DNA of 64,000 bases from Gordonia hongkongensis. GTDB taxonomy: Bacteria; Actinomycetota; Actinomycetes; Mycobacteriales; Mycobacteriaceae. Below are positions 7,291-16,620 of the stretch, in pieces. Under the pieces are notes generated by a model. It did not search any database, was not told the origin of the DNA, and worked only from the letters and a program-made list of their open reading frames with translations. Each line of letters starts with the position of its first letter. Within the stretch, counting starts at the first letter, position 1. The stretch spans positions 868,001 to 932,000 of the forward strand of contig NZ_CP095552.1 of assembly GCF_023078355.1 (NCBI RefSeq). Reading direction: 5' to 3'. Made by a program: the position numbers and the translations under genes.

Positions 7291-9477
7291 CGAGCCGGTG
7301 CTCCTTCGGAACTGCTGTCGGGGATGTCCGTGTCGCTGTCGGGCACGGTACCGTCGCCGGCGGCCGGATCGGGTTCGGGGTCGTGGTGATCACCGGCCGC
7401 ATCCCGCAGATGCAGATAACCGAGATGGCGTTCGTACTGGTCGAGGATGTCACCGATGATCTGGTCGCGGGTGTATCCGGTGAGCGAGTAGCCCTGGGAC
7501 CCCTCGGTGAGATACACCTCGCACCGGAAGTAGCGATCGTCGGACCGCTGGGTCCGGACCGCGTACGTCGGGGTCGGCGCCGAGACCGGCCACACGCAGT
7601 ACTCGAACCGGGGGACCTCGGCGAGTTCGACGACCAGGCGCGGCGACGGCAGCCCTTCGTTCTCGGCCGACTCGTCGACCGTCGCGGTGATCCCCTCCCG
7701 GCCGAATTGTTCGGCGACCTCGGTCATGGCCGGTACGACGTTGGCTTCGATGAACTTCCGGGTCGCAACCCGGCCGGGGAAGCGCAGCGTGCCGATGAGT
7801 CGCTGTCGCCAGCTGCCGTGTTCCGTCGGGCCGCGCCCGACGGCGATCACCTTGGGCAGCGTCGTCCGGAAGCTGTCGAGTTTCACCGACTCGTTGCGGA
7901 CGGCACGGAGCAGTGAGATGCCGATGAGCCCGAGGACGAAGGAGAACGGCAGGCCCATGATCACCGTCGCGGCCTGCAGGGTGAGGATGGACCCGTCGCC
8001 GCCGCCGGCGAACAGCATCGACAGGGTCAGCAGACCGATCGCCACCGACCAGAAGATACGAAGCGACCGTGTGCAATCGGCCATCGGGTCGTCGAGGCGG
8101 CTGGTGAAATTGCCCATCACGAGCGAGCCGGAGTCGGCGCTGGTCACGTAGAACAGCAGGCCGGTGATGGTTGCGATCCCGATGAGCAGCGTCGAACCCG
8201 GGTACTGATCGAGCAGCGAATAGAACCCGGCCTCGGGTGTGGAGGCCGTCGTCTCGGCGAAATCCGCATCGCCGCGGGCCACCTTGCAGGGCACTGTTCC
8301 CGAAGATCGAGATCCACACCAGGATGAAGCTGAACGGGACCACCAGCACGCCGAAGATGAACTGCCGCAACGTGCGTCCGCGCGAGATGCGGGCGAGGAA
8401 GAGCCCCACGAACGGCGCCCAGGCCACCCACCAGGCCCAGAAGAACAGGGTCCAGCCATCGACGAAGGCGCGGGCGTCGTTGCCGGGCGGCGGGTTCACC
8501 TGGTCCCACGCGAAGGTGTCGAGCGTCCGGTCGGCGAAGGTGGAGACGTAATCGCCCGCGTTCTGGACGAGGCCGTTGAGCAGGAAGTCCGCGTCTTTGG
8601 CGACCGTGATGTATATGAGCAGGCAGATGGCCAGGATGACGTTGATCTCGGAGAGGCGTCGAATGCCCCTGTCGACACCAGAGGTCGCAGACGCGGTCGC
8701 GATCACCACAGCCAGGACGATCAGGCCGATCTGAGCCGCCTTGCCCTGTTCGATCCCGAAGATCTCGTTCAGCCCGAAGTTGAGCTGAACGACGCCGATC
8801 CCCAACGAGGTCGCGATCCCGAAGATGGTGCCGAGGACAGCCGCGACGTCTATCGCGTCGCCCCAGCGACCTTCGACACGCTTGCCGAAGATCGGGTACA
8901 GCGCTGCCCGGATCGTCAGCGGCAGATTGTGCCGGAAGGCGAAATACGCGAGCGCGCCGCCCATGAGCGCGTACATCGCCCACCCGGTGACCCCGTAGTG
9001 GAAGACCGTCCACGTGACCGCCTCGCGCGCAGCCTCGTTGGTCTCCGCGGGCCCGGTCGGCGGGTTGAGGAAATGGGTCACCGGTTCGGCGACCGAGAAG
9101 AACATCAGATCTATGCCGATCCCCGCGGCGAACAGCATCGCCGTCCAGGTGAACAGGCTGTACTCGGGGCGCGATTCCTCCGGTCCGAGCCGGTAGCGCC
9201 CGTACTTGCTGAGGCCGAGGAACACCACGAGACCGACGATGGCGGTGGCGAGGATGAAGTACCACCAGCCGAACCAGCGGGTGATGAAGTCGCGTACGTC
9301 GTTGATCGTCGACTCGGCCGCTGCCGGTGCCGCCAGCGCCCAGACGGCGAAGGCGACCACGATGACAGCCGAGGCTATGAAGACGGTCAGATTGACCCGG
9401 CGCGTGGGCAATCGCCGCTCGCCGGTCTTGGTCTCGGCATGGACCGACGTGGACGGTCGAGCGGCGTCATCACTCAT
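7287..9477 (-). pseudogene. betT: BCCT-family choline/betaine transporter, disrupted by a one-base frameshift
   Basis: Encodes a BetT-type uptake carrier (12 membrane helices, then a long cytosolic C-terminal domain) for choline. The first part reads from the ATG at 9477 with BCCT landmarks (FTWTAMLFAAGIGIDLMFF, FHYGVTGWAMYALMGG, FFWAWWVAWAPFVGLFLARISRGR). The frame then breaks near 8282, right after FGNSALQ. The rest (LLFYVTSADSGSLVMGNF, helices 10-12, and the C-terminal domain ending at 7287) reads in another frame. Removing one base at about 8279-8283 (minus-strand GGTGG) gives a continuous protein of about 729 residues. Both halves keep good coding quality, so the break is either recent or a sequence error. 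First gene of the operon. Confidence 0.8.
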
Positions 9478-9550
9478 GGACCACGACGCTAGTCCGATCG
9501 CCGATGGGGCGGACCGTTTGGACGGATCCGTGTGAGTTGTTCTACCCGGT

Positions 9551-11173
9551 TCAGTGGGTGGCGAGTAGCTCCATGAGGTGTGCTTCGACGAGGGAGGGGC
9601 GGACCTGTCGTCGGCCGGGTCGGGGTGGTCGGACGTCGATGACGTGGCTGATCGTCGCCCATGAGCGGCGTGCGTCGTCGTGGGTGTGGCCGTCTGGGCG
9701 TGGGTGATCGCCGGGCCGGGGTGGTGGTCCGTGGATGTCGTTGCGCACGGTGTTCAGGTGGTGTGCGAACCGTCGGGGTATGTCGGGTCGACGGTTGAGG
9801 CGTTCGGGGTTGGGTGGCGCCCCGGGTTCAGCGTTCAACCGCCAGAGGCAGCGGCCTTCGTCGGGCCCGGACCGGACGATGCGGGTGGTGTACTGCCCGG
9901 GTTGGTCGCCGACCATGCGGTTGTGGCGTGGGCAGGCGGGGGCGAGGTCGTCGATGTCGGTGAGACCACCCTTCGCCCAATCCTTCTGGGCGTGATGCAT
10001 GTCGACGTGGGTGGCGGGTTGGTCGCATCCTGGTGCCGAGCACACTTCGCCATCGGGGCGGGCAAACGACGCCAGGCGTTGTTCGCGCGTGGCGAGACGT
10101 TTCCCCCTACCGAAGTGCAGCGGCACGGTGGTGTGGTCTTTGAAGATCGCCAACCACGGTTGGATGTCGGCGGCCATTGCGATCAGGTCCGGGATGGGCA
10201 GCAGGGTGCCGGTGGCGGTGGTCGCGAGGCCGGCTTCACGAATCAGATCAGCGAGGTCGGCTTTGATGATCAGCTGCATCGGCAGCCCACGATGCGTGGT
10301 GCCGAGAGTGCCGTCAGCAAATTTGGCGGCCAGTGCGGCGTCGAGGGCGTCGTGATTCGTTTGGGCGGGGGTGCGGCCGTCGCGGTCGGCGGCGGCGGTC
10401 AGGGCGTCGGGGTCGGCGGTGGCGGCCGGGCCTTGGGGCGAGTGGGGGTCGTCGGGGTTGTTGAGTCCGGGTTTGCCCCAGACGGCGAACATCATCGTCA
10501 GCCGGGCGTGGAGTTCGGGAGTTAGGGTGCCGGAGATGGTGGCGGTGCCATCGGCGCGTTGCCGGCCGATCCACAGGCCGCGGCGTCGTTTCTGGTCCGA
10601 ATCGTCGGCGAGGGTGCCGTCGGGGTCGAGGTGAGCGAGCAGCCGGGCACCGAGTTGGGTGATGTCAGCAGGCGTGTGGTCGACGGCGATCTCGGCCATC
10701 TGTCGTTCGGCGGCGACCTTGATGTCGTGGTCGACGGCTACCGGGATGCGGTCGAGGACATCCAGGGTGGCCTGCACGTGCCCGGAGCCAACAGCTCCCA
10801 CAGCGAACGCCTCGGCCAGCGTGGGGTGTTCGGGCTCCAGAATGTCGCCGCCCAGGCTGGTCCGGTGGGAGGTGGCATCCATCTGTATTCGGCGCCGCAC
10901 CGGGTTGGACACCCGCAGCCGGTGGGTCATGAACTGCATGAGTGTCCTGCAGCCTGCCTTGCGGGGGAGGTCGCGGGCCTCGACCTGATCGATCTGCCGG
11001 TCACCGGCCACGGTCAGCCGGGCGATCGCTTTCTCGGTGTCGGCCGCCAGATCGGCCAACTCGGTATCGGTGCACGGCGCCAGGTCCACGGTCTGTAGTT
11101 CGTCGAGGATGCGGTGGAGGTCGGCCACCAGCTCGACGGCACGTGGTTGCGCCGTGGTGGTTTCGTCAGACAT
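9551..11173 (-). CDS. DUF222 / 13E12-repeat HNH endonuclease
   Basis: 540 residues. The N-terminal two thirds is the DUF222 domain found in the 13E12 repeat family of Actinobacteria. The C-terminal HNH nuclease motif is at about residues 378-420: CSAPGC, the His pair in VDMHHAQ, LAPACPRHNRM. Two Cys pairs can bind zinc. The ATG at 11173 has a GGGGGAGG ribosome site directly upstream, so the in-frame extension to 11248 is rejected. A LexA-like box sits 28 bases upstream. These genes are multicopy and mobile-like in mycobacteria, where the REP13E12 copies carry SOS boxes; the biological role is unknown. It is a stand-alone gene between the choline operon and clpC. Confidence 0.85.
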   Translation of the reverse strand: MSDETTTAQPRAVELVADLHRILDELQTVDLAPCTDTELADLAADTEKAIARLTVAGDRQIDQVEARDLPRKAGCRTLMQFMTHRLRVSNPVRRRIQMDATSHRTSLGGDILEPEHPTLAEAFAVGAVGSGHVQATLDVLDRIPVAVDHDIKVAAERQMAEIAVDHTPADITQLGARLLAHLDPDGTLADDSDQKRRRGLWIGRQRADGTATISGTLTPELHARLTMMFAVWGKPGLNNPDDPHSPQGPAATADPDALTAAADRDGRTPAQTNHDALDAALAAKFADGTLGTTHRGLPMQLIIKADLADLIREAGLATTATGTLLPIPDLIAMAADIQPWLAIFKDHTTVPLHFGRGKRLATREQRLASFARPDGEVCSAPGCDQPATHVDMHHAQKDWAKGGLTDIDDLAPACPRHNRMVGDQPGQYTTRIVRSGPDEGRCLWRLNAEPGAPPNPERLNRRPDIPRRFAHHLNTVRNDIHGPPPRPGDHPRPDGHTHDDARRSWATISHVIDVRPPRPGRRQVRPSLVEAHLMELLATH

Positions 11174-11200
11174 GGTCACCTCCCCCGAGTACCGTTGCTG

Positions 11201-11214
11201 CGAATGTACGTTCG
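11201..11214 (-). promoter_or_regulatory. Putative LexA (SOS) box upstream of the DUF222 HNH gene
   Basis: CGAATGTACGTTCG matches the actinobacterial/Bacillus-type SOS consensus CGAAC-N4-GTTCG at all but one position. It overlaps a second symmetry, TGTAC-N8-GTACA (11205-11221). Located 28-41 bases before the HNH start, a place where LexA would block transcription. LexA boxes before 13E12 family genes are established for M. tuberculosis. Confidence 0.6.
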
Positions 11215-11805
11215 AGTGTACACGGCCATCGGTCGCCGTCAATACCAAAAATGTTGTCGTGCAACAGAACTGAGCGCCTACATCTTGTCGGTGTCGTGTG
11301 ATAGGCGTCCGCCGCGTGTCGTGGCCGTGCTCGCCGTGTACCGGGCCGTACCCGGATGCACCCTGCTGCTCGTTGGTGTGCGACGGTCGCAGTCAAGCGA
11401 GGGCCAGATCTACCGAGGCCCGGCAGCGGCCCGGGTGGTCCCCATTCGCCTCCTGTGGTCTCGTCGGCCGGCGGTTTCCGCGATACCCGGCTGCTGTCGG
11501 GCACAACGCGGGCGCCGCGTCGCGGGTCCCAGCGCCCGGTGGGGGCGCATCCCGGGCCGTCGGCGGCCCGTTCGCTCTCGGCGTAGACGGCGGGGAACAC
11601 AGCCCCGGCCTGCGCAGTTGTACTGGGCACATCCCCGCCGCAACGGGGGATCCATGCACTCTGCGCAGGCGTTAACTGCAGGTGCACCCCAGACGACCTC
11701 TAGAGTGGAAGCAGGCTGGTCGTCGTCTATCCGCACCGGTTGTCCTCCGGGACCTCCGAGGTGGTCTCCGCGGCGGCCGGGGCGCTAGCAATGTGAGGGA
11801 GAACA
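11215..11805. other. 591-bp intergenic region before clpC, no gene recognised
   Basis: Open frames here are short and Arg/Pro/Gly-rich, typical of random frames in GC-rich DNA. lsr2, which often precedes clpC in mycobacteria, is not present. The region should hold the clpC promoter, but I could not identify a convincing -10/-35 or ClgR site by eye. A plausible ribosome site (GAGGGAGAAC) lies immediately before the clpC ATG. Confidence 0.5.
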
Positions 11806-14346
11806 ATGTTCGAACGGTTCACCGACCGCGCGCGTCGGGTTGTGGTTCTGGCCCAAGAAGAAGCGCGCATGCTCAACCACAACTACATCGGTACCGAGCA
11901 CATCCTCCTCGGCCTCATCCACGAGGGCGAGGGCGTGGCGGCCAAGGCGCTCGAGTCGCTCGGGATCTCGCTCGAAGGGGTTCGCAGCCAGGTCGAGGAG
12001 ATCATCGGCCAGGGCCAGCAGGCGCCGTCGGGACACATCCCGTTCACCCCGCGTGCCAAGAAGGTGCTGGAGCTCTCGCTGCGCGAGGCCCTGCAACTCG
12101 GCCACAACTACATCGGTACCGAGCACATCCTGCTCGGCCTGATCCGCGAGGGCGAGGGCGTCGCTGCCCAGGTGCTGGTGAAGCTCGGCGCCGACCTCAA
12201 CCGGGTCCGCCAGCAGGTCATCCAGCTCCTCAGCGGATACCAGGGCAAGGAGCCGCAGGAGGCGGGCACCGGCGGTCGCAGCAGCGAGTCCGGCACCCCG
12301 TCGACCTCGCTGGTCCTCGACCAGTTCGGTCGTAACCTGACCGCCGCGGCCTCCGAGGGCAAGCTCGACCCGGTCATCGGCCGGGAGAAGGAAATCGAGC
12401 GCGTCATGCAGGTGCTCAGCCGCCGCACCAAGAACAACCCGGTGCTGATCGGTGAGCCCGGCGTCGGCAAGACCGCCGTCGTCGAAGGCCTGGCGCAGGC
12501 CATCGTGAACGGCAAGGTCCCCGAGACCCTCAAGGACAAGCAGCTCTACACCCTCGACCTCGGTTCGCTGGTTGCGGGCAGCCGCTACCGCGGTGACTTC
12601 GAGGAACGCCTCAAGAAGGTGCTCAAGGAGATCAACACCCGCGGCGACATCATCCTGTTCATCGACGAGCTGCACACGCTCGTCGGCGCAGGTGCCGCCG
12701 AGGGTGCCATCGACGCCGCCAGCATCCTCAAGCCGAAGCTGGCCCGCGGCGAGCTGCAGACCATCGGCGCGACGACCCTCGACGAATACCGCAAGTACAT
12801 CGAGAAGGACGCCGCACTCGAGCGCCGCTTCCAGCCCGTGCAGGTGGGCGAGCCGTCTGTCGAGCACACCATTGAGATCCTCAAGGGCCTGCGCGACCGG
12901 TACGAGTCGCACCACCGCGTCTCGATCACCGACGGCGCGCTGGTCGCCGCCGCCACGCTGGCCGACCGCTACATCAACGACCGGTTCCTGCCGGACAAGG
13001 CGATCGACCTCATCGACGAGGCCGGCGCGCGCATGCGCATCCGCCGAATGACCGCGCCGCCAGACCTGCGTGAGTTCGACGACCGCATCGCCGATGCGCG
13101 CAAGGAGAAGGAAAGCGCGATCGACGCGCAGGACTTCGAGAAGGCCGCCAGCCTCCGCGACAAGGAGAAGCAGCTGGTCGCCGAGCGCGCCGAGCGCGAG
13201 AAGCAGTGGCGCAGCGGTGACATGGACGTCGTGGCCGAGGTCGACGACGAGCAGATCGCCGAGGTCCTCGGCAACTGGACCGGCATCCCGGTGTTCAAGC
13301 TCACCGAGGAGGAGACCACGCGTCTGCTCCGCATGGAGGAGGAGCTGCACAAGCGGATCATCGGGCAGGAGGACGCCGTCAAGGCGGTCTCGAAGGCGAT
13401 CCGTCGTACCCGTGCCGGCCTGAAGGATCCGAAGCGGCCGTCGGGCTCGTTCATCTTCGCCGGTCCGTCCGGCGTCGGTAAGACCGAGCTCTCCAAGGCG
13501 CTGGCGAACTTCCTGTTCGGCGAGGACGACGCCCTCATCCAGATCGACATGGGCGAGTTCCACGACCGCTTCACCGCGTCGCGTCTGTTCGGTGCCCCTC
13601 CCGGGTACGTCGGCTACGAAGAGGGCGGGCAGCTCACCGAGAAGGTGCGCCGCAAGCCGTTCTCGGTGGTGCTGTTCGACGAGATCGAGAAGGCCCACTC
13701 GGAGATCTACAACACCCTGTTGCAGGTCCTCGAAGACGGTCGCCTGACCGACGGTCAGGGTCGCACGGTCGACTTCAAGAACACCGTGCTGATCTTCACC
13801 TCGAACCTCGGTACCTCGGACATCTCCAAGGCCGTGGGCATGGGCTTCTCGTCGAGCGACGGGACCCAGTCGAACTACGAACGGATGAAGCAGAAGGTCA
13901 ACGACGAGCTCAAGAAGCACTTCCGCCCCGAGTTCCTCAACCGCATCGACGACATTGTCGTGTTCCACCAGCTCACGCGGGAAGAGATCATCCAGATGGT
14001 CGATCTCATGCTGACCCGCGTGGAGGGTGCGCTGAAGAACAAGGACATGGCTCTCGAGGTCACCGACCGCGCGAAGGCCCTGCTGGCCAAGCGCGGCTTC
14101 GATCCGGTGTTGGGTGCGCGTCCGCTGCGTCGCACCATCCAGCGCGAGATCGAGGACCAGCTCTCGGAGAAGATCCTGTTCGGCGACATCGCTCCCGGAC
14201 AGATCGTCCTGGTCGACGTCGAGAACTGGGACGGCGAGGGCGACGGCGACGACGCCCGGTTCGTCTTCACCGGCTCGGAGAAGCCGCGCATGGTTCCCGA
14301 CGCACCGGTCGAGCTCACCAAGGCCGGCGAGGCCGACGCGAGCTGA
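11806..14346 (+). CDS. clpC: ATP-dependent Clp protease ATP-binding subunit ClpC
   Basis: 846-residue class 1 Hsp100/AAA+ unfoldase that feeds substrates to the ClpP1P2 peptidase; essential in mycobacteria (ClpC1). It has two N-terminal Clp-N repeats (1-145, each with [14 protein letters not shown]). AAA module 1 has Walker A GEPGVGKT at about 216 and Walker B ILFIDELH near 283. A UVR middle domain ([19 protein letters not shown]) lies around 430-455. AAA module 2 has Walker A GPSGVGKT near 554 and Walker [11 protein letters not shown] near 622, followed by the C-terminal sensor domain. Length matches ClpC1 (848 in M. tuberculosis). The start has GAGGGAG upstream. A strong hairpin terminator follows, so it is probably monocistronic. 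Confidence 0.97.
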   Translation: MFERFTDRARRVVVLAQEEARMLNHNYIGTEHILLGLIHEGEGVAAKALESLGISLEGVRSQVEEIIGQGQQAPSGHIPFTPRAKKVLELSLREALQLGHNYIGTEHILLGLIREGEGVAAQVLVKLGADLNRVRQQVIQLLSGYQGKEPQEAGTGGRSSESGTPSTSLVLDQFGRNLTAAASEGKLDPVIGREKEIERVMQVLSRRTKNNPVLIGEPGVGKTAVVEGLAQAIVNGKVPETLKDKQLYTLDLGSLVAGSRYRGDFEERLKKVLKEINTRGDIILFIDELHTLVGAGAAEGAIDAASILKPKLARGELQTIGATTLDEYRKYIEKDAALERRFQPVQVGEPSVEHTIEILKGLRDRYESHHRVSITDGALVAAATLADRYINDRFLPDKAIDLIDEAGARMRIRRMTAPPDLREFDDRIADARKEKESAIDAQDFEKAASLRDKEKQLVAERAEREKQWRSGDMDVVAEVDDEQIAEVLGNWTGIPVFKLTEEETTRLLRMEEELHKRIIGQEDAVKAVSKAIRRTRAGLKDPKRPSGSFIFAGPSGVGKTELSKALANFLFGEDDALIQIDMGEFHDRFTASRLFGAPPGYVGYEEGGQLTEKVRRKPFSVVLFDEIEKAHSEIYNTLLQVLEDGRLTDGQGRTVDFKNTVLIFTSNLGTSDISKAVGMGFSSSDGTQSNYERMKQKVNDELKKHFRPEFLNRIDDIVVFHQLTREEIIQMVDLMLTRVEGALKNKDMALEVTDRAKALLAKRGFDPVLGARPLRRTIQREIEDQLSEKILFGDIAPGQIVLVDVENWDGEGDGDDARFVFTGSEKPRMVPDAPVELTKAGEADAS

Positions 14347-14377
14347 GCGCAGCCCGTCTGAGCTGATCTGACACCAG

Positions 14378-14410
14378 CGGCGGCGTCCACCCGACAGGGT
14401 GGCGCCGCCG
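14378..14410 (+). terminator. Rho-independent-like terminator after clpC
   Basis: Stem CGGCGGCGTCCACCC (14378-14392), tetraloop GACA, and GGGTGGCGCCGCCG (14397-14410), with a single bulged T. A T-rich tract (TTGTGTTGTG) follows on the + strand. It lies 31 bases after the clpC stop. Confidence 0.8.
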
Positions 14411-14492
14411 TTGTGTTGTGCCCGGCTGGTGCGCGGTTCCGCGGATTGACACAGCCGACGCGGAGTGTCCCAGCGCCCGATAGCATCGATCT

Positions 14493-15359
14493 GTGACGAG
14501 CGATACATCAGAGGTCGGGCGCAAGTCCCGACAGGACCAGCCCACCATCACCGTCGAGCGAGATGGGGAGATCGCGATCTTCCGGCTCAATCGACCCGAC
14601 CGGCTCAACGCCTTCACCATGCAGATGGGGGAGGAACTGCGGGCCGCGTTCGACGACACCGACGCTGACGACTCCGTTCGTGCCGTCGTGCTGACCGGCA
14701 ACGGCCGCGCGTTCTGCGCCGGCGCCGATCTCGAGGCGGGCGGGTCCACGTTCGACGCCTCGTCGGTGGTGGACTCAGACGAGGTTCCAGCGGACGAGGG
14801 CGGGAAGTTGACGCTGCGGATGTTCGCCTCGCTCAAGCCGATCGTGGTGGCGGTGAACGGTCCGTCGGCCGGCGTCGGCGTCACGATGACGCTGCCCGCC
14901 GACGTCCGGATCGCCTCGGAGGACGCGAAGTTCGGGTTCGTCTTCGCCGCCCGCGGCCTGGTGCCCGAAGCCGCGTCGAGCTGGTTCCTGCCGCGGCTCG
15001 TCGGGTTGCCGACCGCACTGCAGTGGACGATCGGCGCGAAGATGGTGCCCGTCGCCGAAGCCCATGAACGCGGGCTGATTCAGCAGGTGGTCCCCAAAGA
15101 CCAGGTGCTCGAGACCGCGATCGCCGTCGCCCGCGAGATGACCGCGAACAGCGCCCCCGTCTCGGCGGCGCTGACCCGACAGCTGTTGTGGCGGATGGCC
15201 GGTGCGCCCAGTCCGCTCGATGCCCACCACGCCGACTCGAAGGCGATCTTCTACCGCGGGCAGTCCGGTGACGTGTACGAAGGCGTCATGTCGTTCCTGG
15301 AGAAGCGTCCGGCGACCTACCCCAACACCGTGTCGGAAGATCTACCCGAGATCTTTTGA
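14493..15359 (+). CDS. Enoyl-CoA hydratase/isomerase (crotonase) family protein
   Basis: 288 residues from a GTG start. Crotonase fold: FRLNRPDRLNAFT near residue 29; first oxyanion-hole strand NGRAFCAGADL near 70; GPSAGVGVTMTLPADVRIAS near 128, forming the CoA pocket; and LVPEAASSWFLPRLVG near 156, with Glu in the position of the catalytic acid. This acts on enoyl-CoA thioesters in beta-oxidation or on a related CoA substrate; the exact one cannot be told. Monocistronic between the clpC terminator and a convergent small membrane-protein gene. No KstR-type box is visible in front of it, so it is not evidently part of the steroid regulon. Confidence 0.85.
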   Translation: MTSDTSEVGRKSRQDQPTITVERDGEIAIFRLNRPDRLNAFTMQMGEELRAAFDDTDADDSVRAVVLTGNGRAFCAGADLEAGGSTFDASSVVDSDEVPADEGGKLTLRMFASLKPIVVAVNGPSAGVGVTMTLPADVRIASEDAKFGFVFAARGLVPEAASSWFLPRLVGLPTALQWTIGAKMVPVAEAHERGLIQQVVPKDQVLETAIAVAREMTANSAPVSAALTRQLLWRMAGAPSPLDAHHADSKAIFYRGQSGDVYEGVMSFLEKRPATYPNTVSEDLPEIF

Positions 15360-15363
15360 TCAC

Positions 15364-15739
15364 TCAGTCGAGGGTCCCGGCCTGGATGCCGATCTCGAGT
15401 ACCACGAAGATCATCGCCAGCTGGATGGCGCAGCACCAACGCAGCGGCCGGCCAGGCCGGGAGTCCTCGGCGCACGCGGCGGACGACGAGGGTCACCGAC
15501 ACCGCCACCAGCACCACGGCCGACCCGATGCCCACCCCGATGGCGACCTCGGTCCAGACCGGACTCCCGCACTCCTCGTAGGCGCACGCGTCGGTGACGA
15601 AGACCGTCAGACCCGCGACGGCGATCGTGATCAGCGCCAAGACGGCGTGCACCAACCCCAGCACCACCGACGCGAACGCGTCAAGGGTCGACACGGGTGG
15701 CTGCGGAGGTGGATTCTCGGCGGTCTCCTCGGTGGGCAT
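15364..15739 (-). pseudogene. Small three-helix membrane protein, frame broken near its C-terminus
   Basis: From the ATG at 15739 (MPTEETAENPPPQPP) the frame gives two clear membrane helices (about residues 20-48 and 60-85, with a CAYEECG loop between them). It then runs into a polar Arg/Asp/Gly-rich tail without a natural end. Removing one base at about 15430-15431 restores a third helix (PAWPAAALVL then AIQLAMIFVVLEIGIQ) and a stop at 15364, giving a coherent 124-residue protein. I read this as one gene with a single-base disruption or sequence error. Function unknown; convergent with the crotonase gene. Confidence 0.5.
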
Positions 15740-15920
15740 CCGCCGACGATAGCGTCGGACATTGTCCCGCGGGACCGGCGCGCGGTGAAAAACTCCTGCA
15801 AACAGCCCGTGTGAACTGGGTGAACATCCGAACACGCCGGACATAAACGGTGGCAGCGTCCATCGACCGCGGTTATCGTGGCGACAGAGCAGGCCCGACC
15901 AACGAGAGGAGGTGACGCAG

Positions 15921-16040
15921 ATGTCGATGGGTGACAAGGCTTTCGCCGGCGAGTGGCGGACGGCCCCCTCCGACCGTCCGTGCGGACTGAAGTCCGACGG
16001 AAGGCCGGGACCGATCACATCACGCGTCACCAGTTCCTGA
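15921..16040 (+). CDS. Possible 39-residue small protein with a very strong ribosome site
   Basis: ATG at 15921, preceded by GAGAGGAGGTGACGCAG, one of the best Shine-Dalgarno matches in the window. The frame encodes MSMGDKAFAGEWRTAPSDRP and 19 more residues, one Cys, no membrane segment, stop at 16040. It lies 55 bases before the HNH nuclease and in the same direction, so it could be a leader peptide, an upstream small gene, or a chance frame. No homology is recognised. The remainder of 15740-16095 shows nothing else beyond likely promoter sequence. Confidence 0.4.
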   Translation: MSMGDKAFAGEWRTAPSDRPCGLKSDGRPGPITSRVTSS

Positions 16041-16095
16041 GGTCATGAACCTCGGTGGTCGGCGCACTCACTCGCCCACGCATCGAGGAGCTGTC

Positions 16096-16593
16096 ATGAC
16101 CATCTTCGTCACCAACGCCGGACTGCAGATCCTGGCGCGCGTCACCTGGCGTCGCGCCGCGGTTCTGTTGACCACCGAGGTCGCGCGGAACGTCGAGGGC
16201 ACGCCGCTGGTCCGCGTCGTCCATTCGCCGACGCTGTCCCTGCCGATCCACAAGGTGGTGGCGATCAAGCGAGATGCCTACCGCCCGTTCGCCGGTAAGA
16301 CGATGGACTCCTACGCGTCGAACGCGACCATCCTGCGGCGCGATCAATGGATCTGCGCCTACTGCGACGGTCCCGCCGACACCGTCGACCACATCGTCCC
16401 GGTCTCGCAGGGTGGGCCGAGCACATTCGGAAACCAGGTCGCGGCGTGCAAGTCCTGCAACGGTTTCAAGGCCAACCGGACGCCGCGCAAGGCGGGGATG
16501 GCCCTACGGCACGCCCCGTTCGTCTACGACCCCTGGGCCGCGGACCAGAAAGAGGTGTGGGAGATGTTCATCCTGCATCCGAAGACGGACTAG
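16096..16593 (+). CDS. HNH endonuclease
   Basis: 165 residues. The N-terminal half is a beta-rich segment (SLPIHKVVAIKRDAYRPF). The nuclease core follows: zinc-type CAYCDG near residue 93, the DHIVPVSQGG catalytic His motif near 101-112, then FGNQVAACKSCNGFKANRTP. This is the compact HNH form common in actinobacterial chromosomes, usually a stand-alone nuclease of unknown role rather than a restriction enzyme. The ATG at 16096 is preferred because GAGGAG precedes it by 5 bases; the upstream in-frame start at 16045 lacks a site. Preceded by a possible small gene, followed by a convergent DUF305 gene. Confidence 0.85.
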   Translation: MTIFVTNAGLQILARVTWRRAAVLLTTEVARNVEGTPLVRVVHSPTLSLPIHKVVAIKRDAYRPFAGKTMDSYASNATILRRDQWICAYCDGPADTVDHIVPVSQGGPSTFGNQVAACKSCNGFKANRTPRKAGMALRHAPFVYDPWAADQKEVWEMFILHPKTD

Positions 16594-16620
16594 ACGTTCG
16601 ATCCGTTGCCGCCCCTGCCA

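Noticed and set aside
11785..14508. 907-codon minus-strand frame opposite clpC
   Set aside because: Antisense shadow of a highly conserved gene on the + strand; Leu/Asp/Arg bias with no family resemblance.
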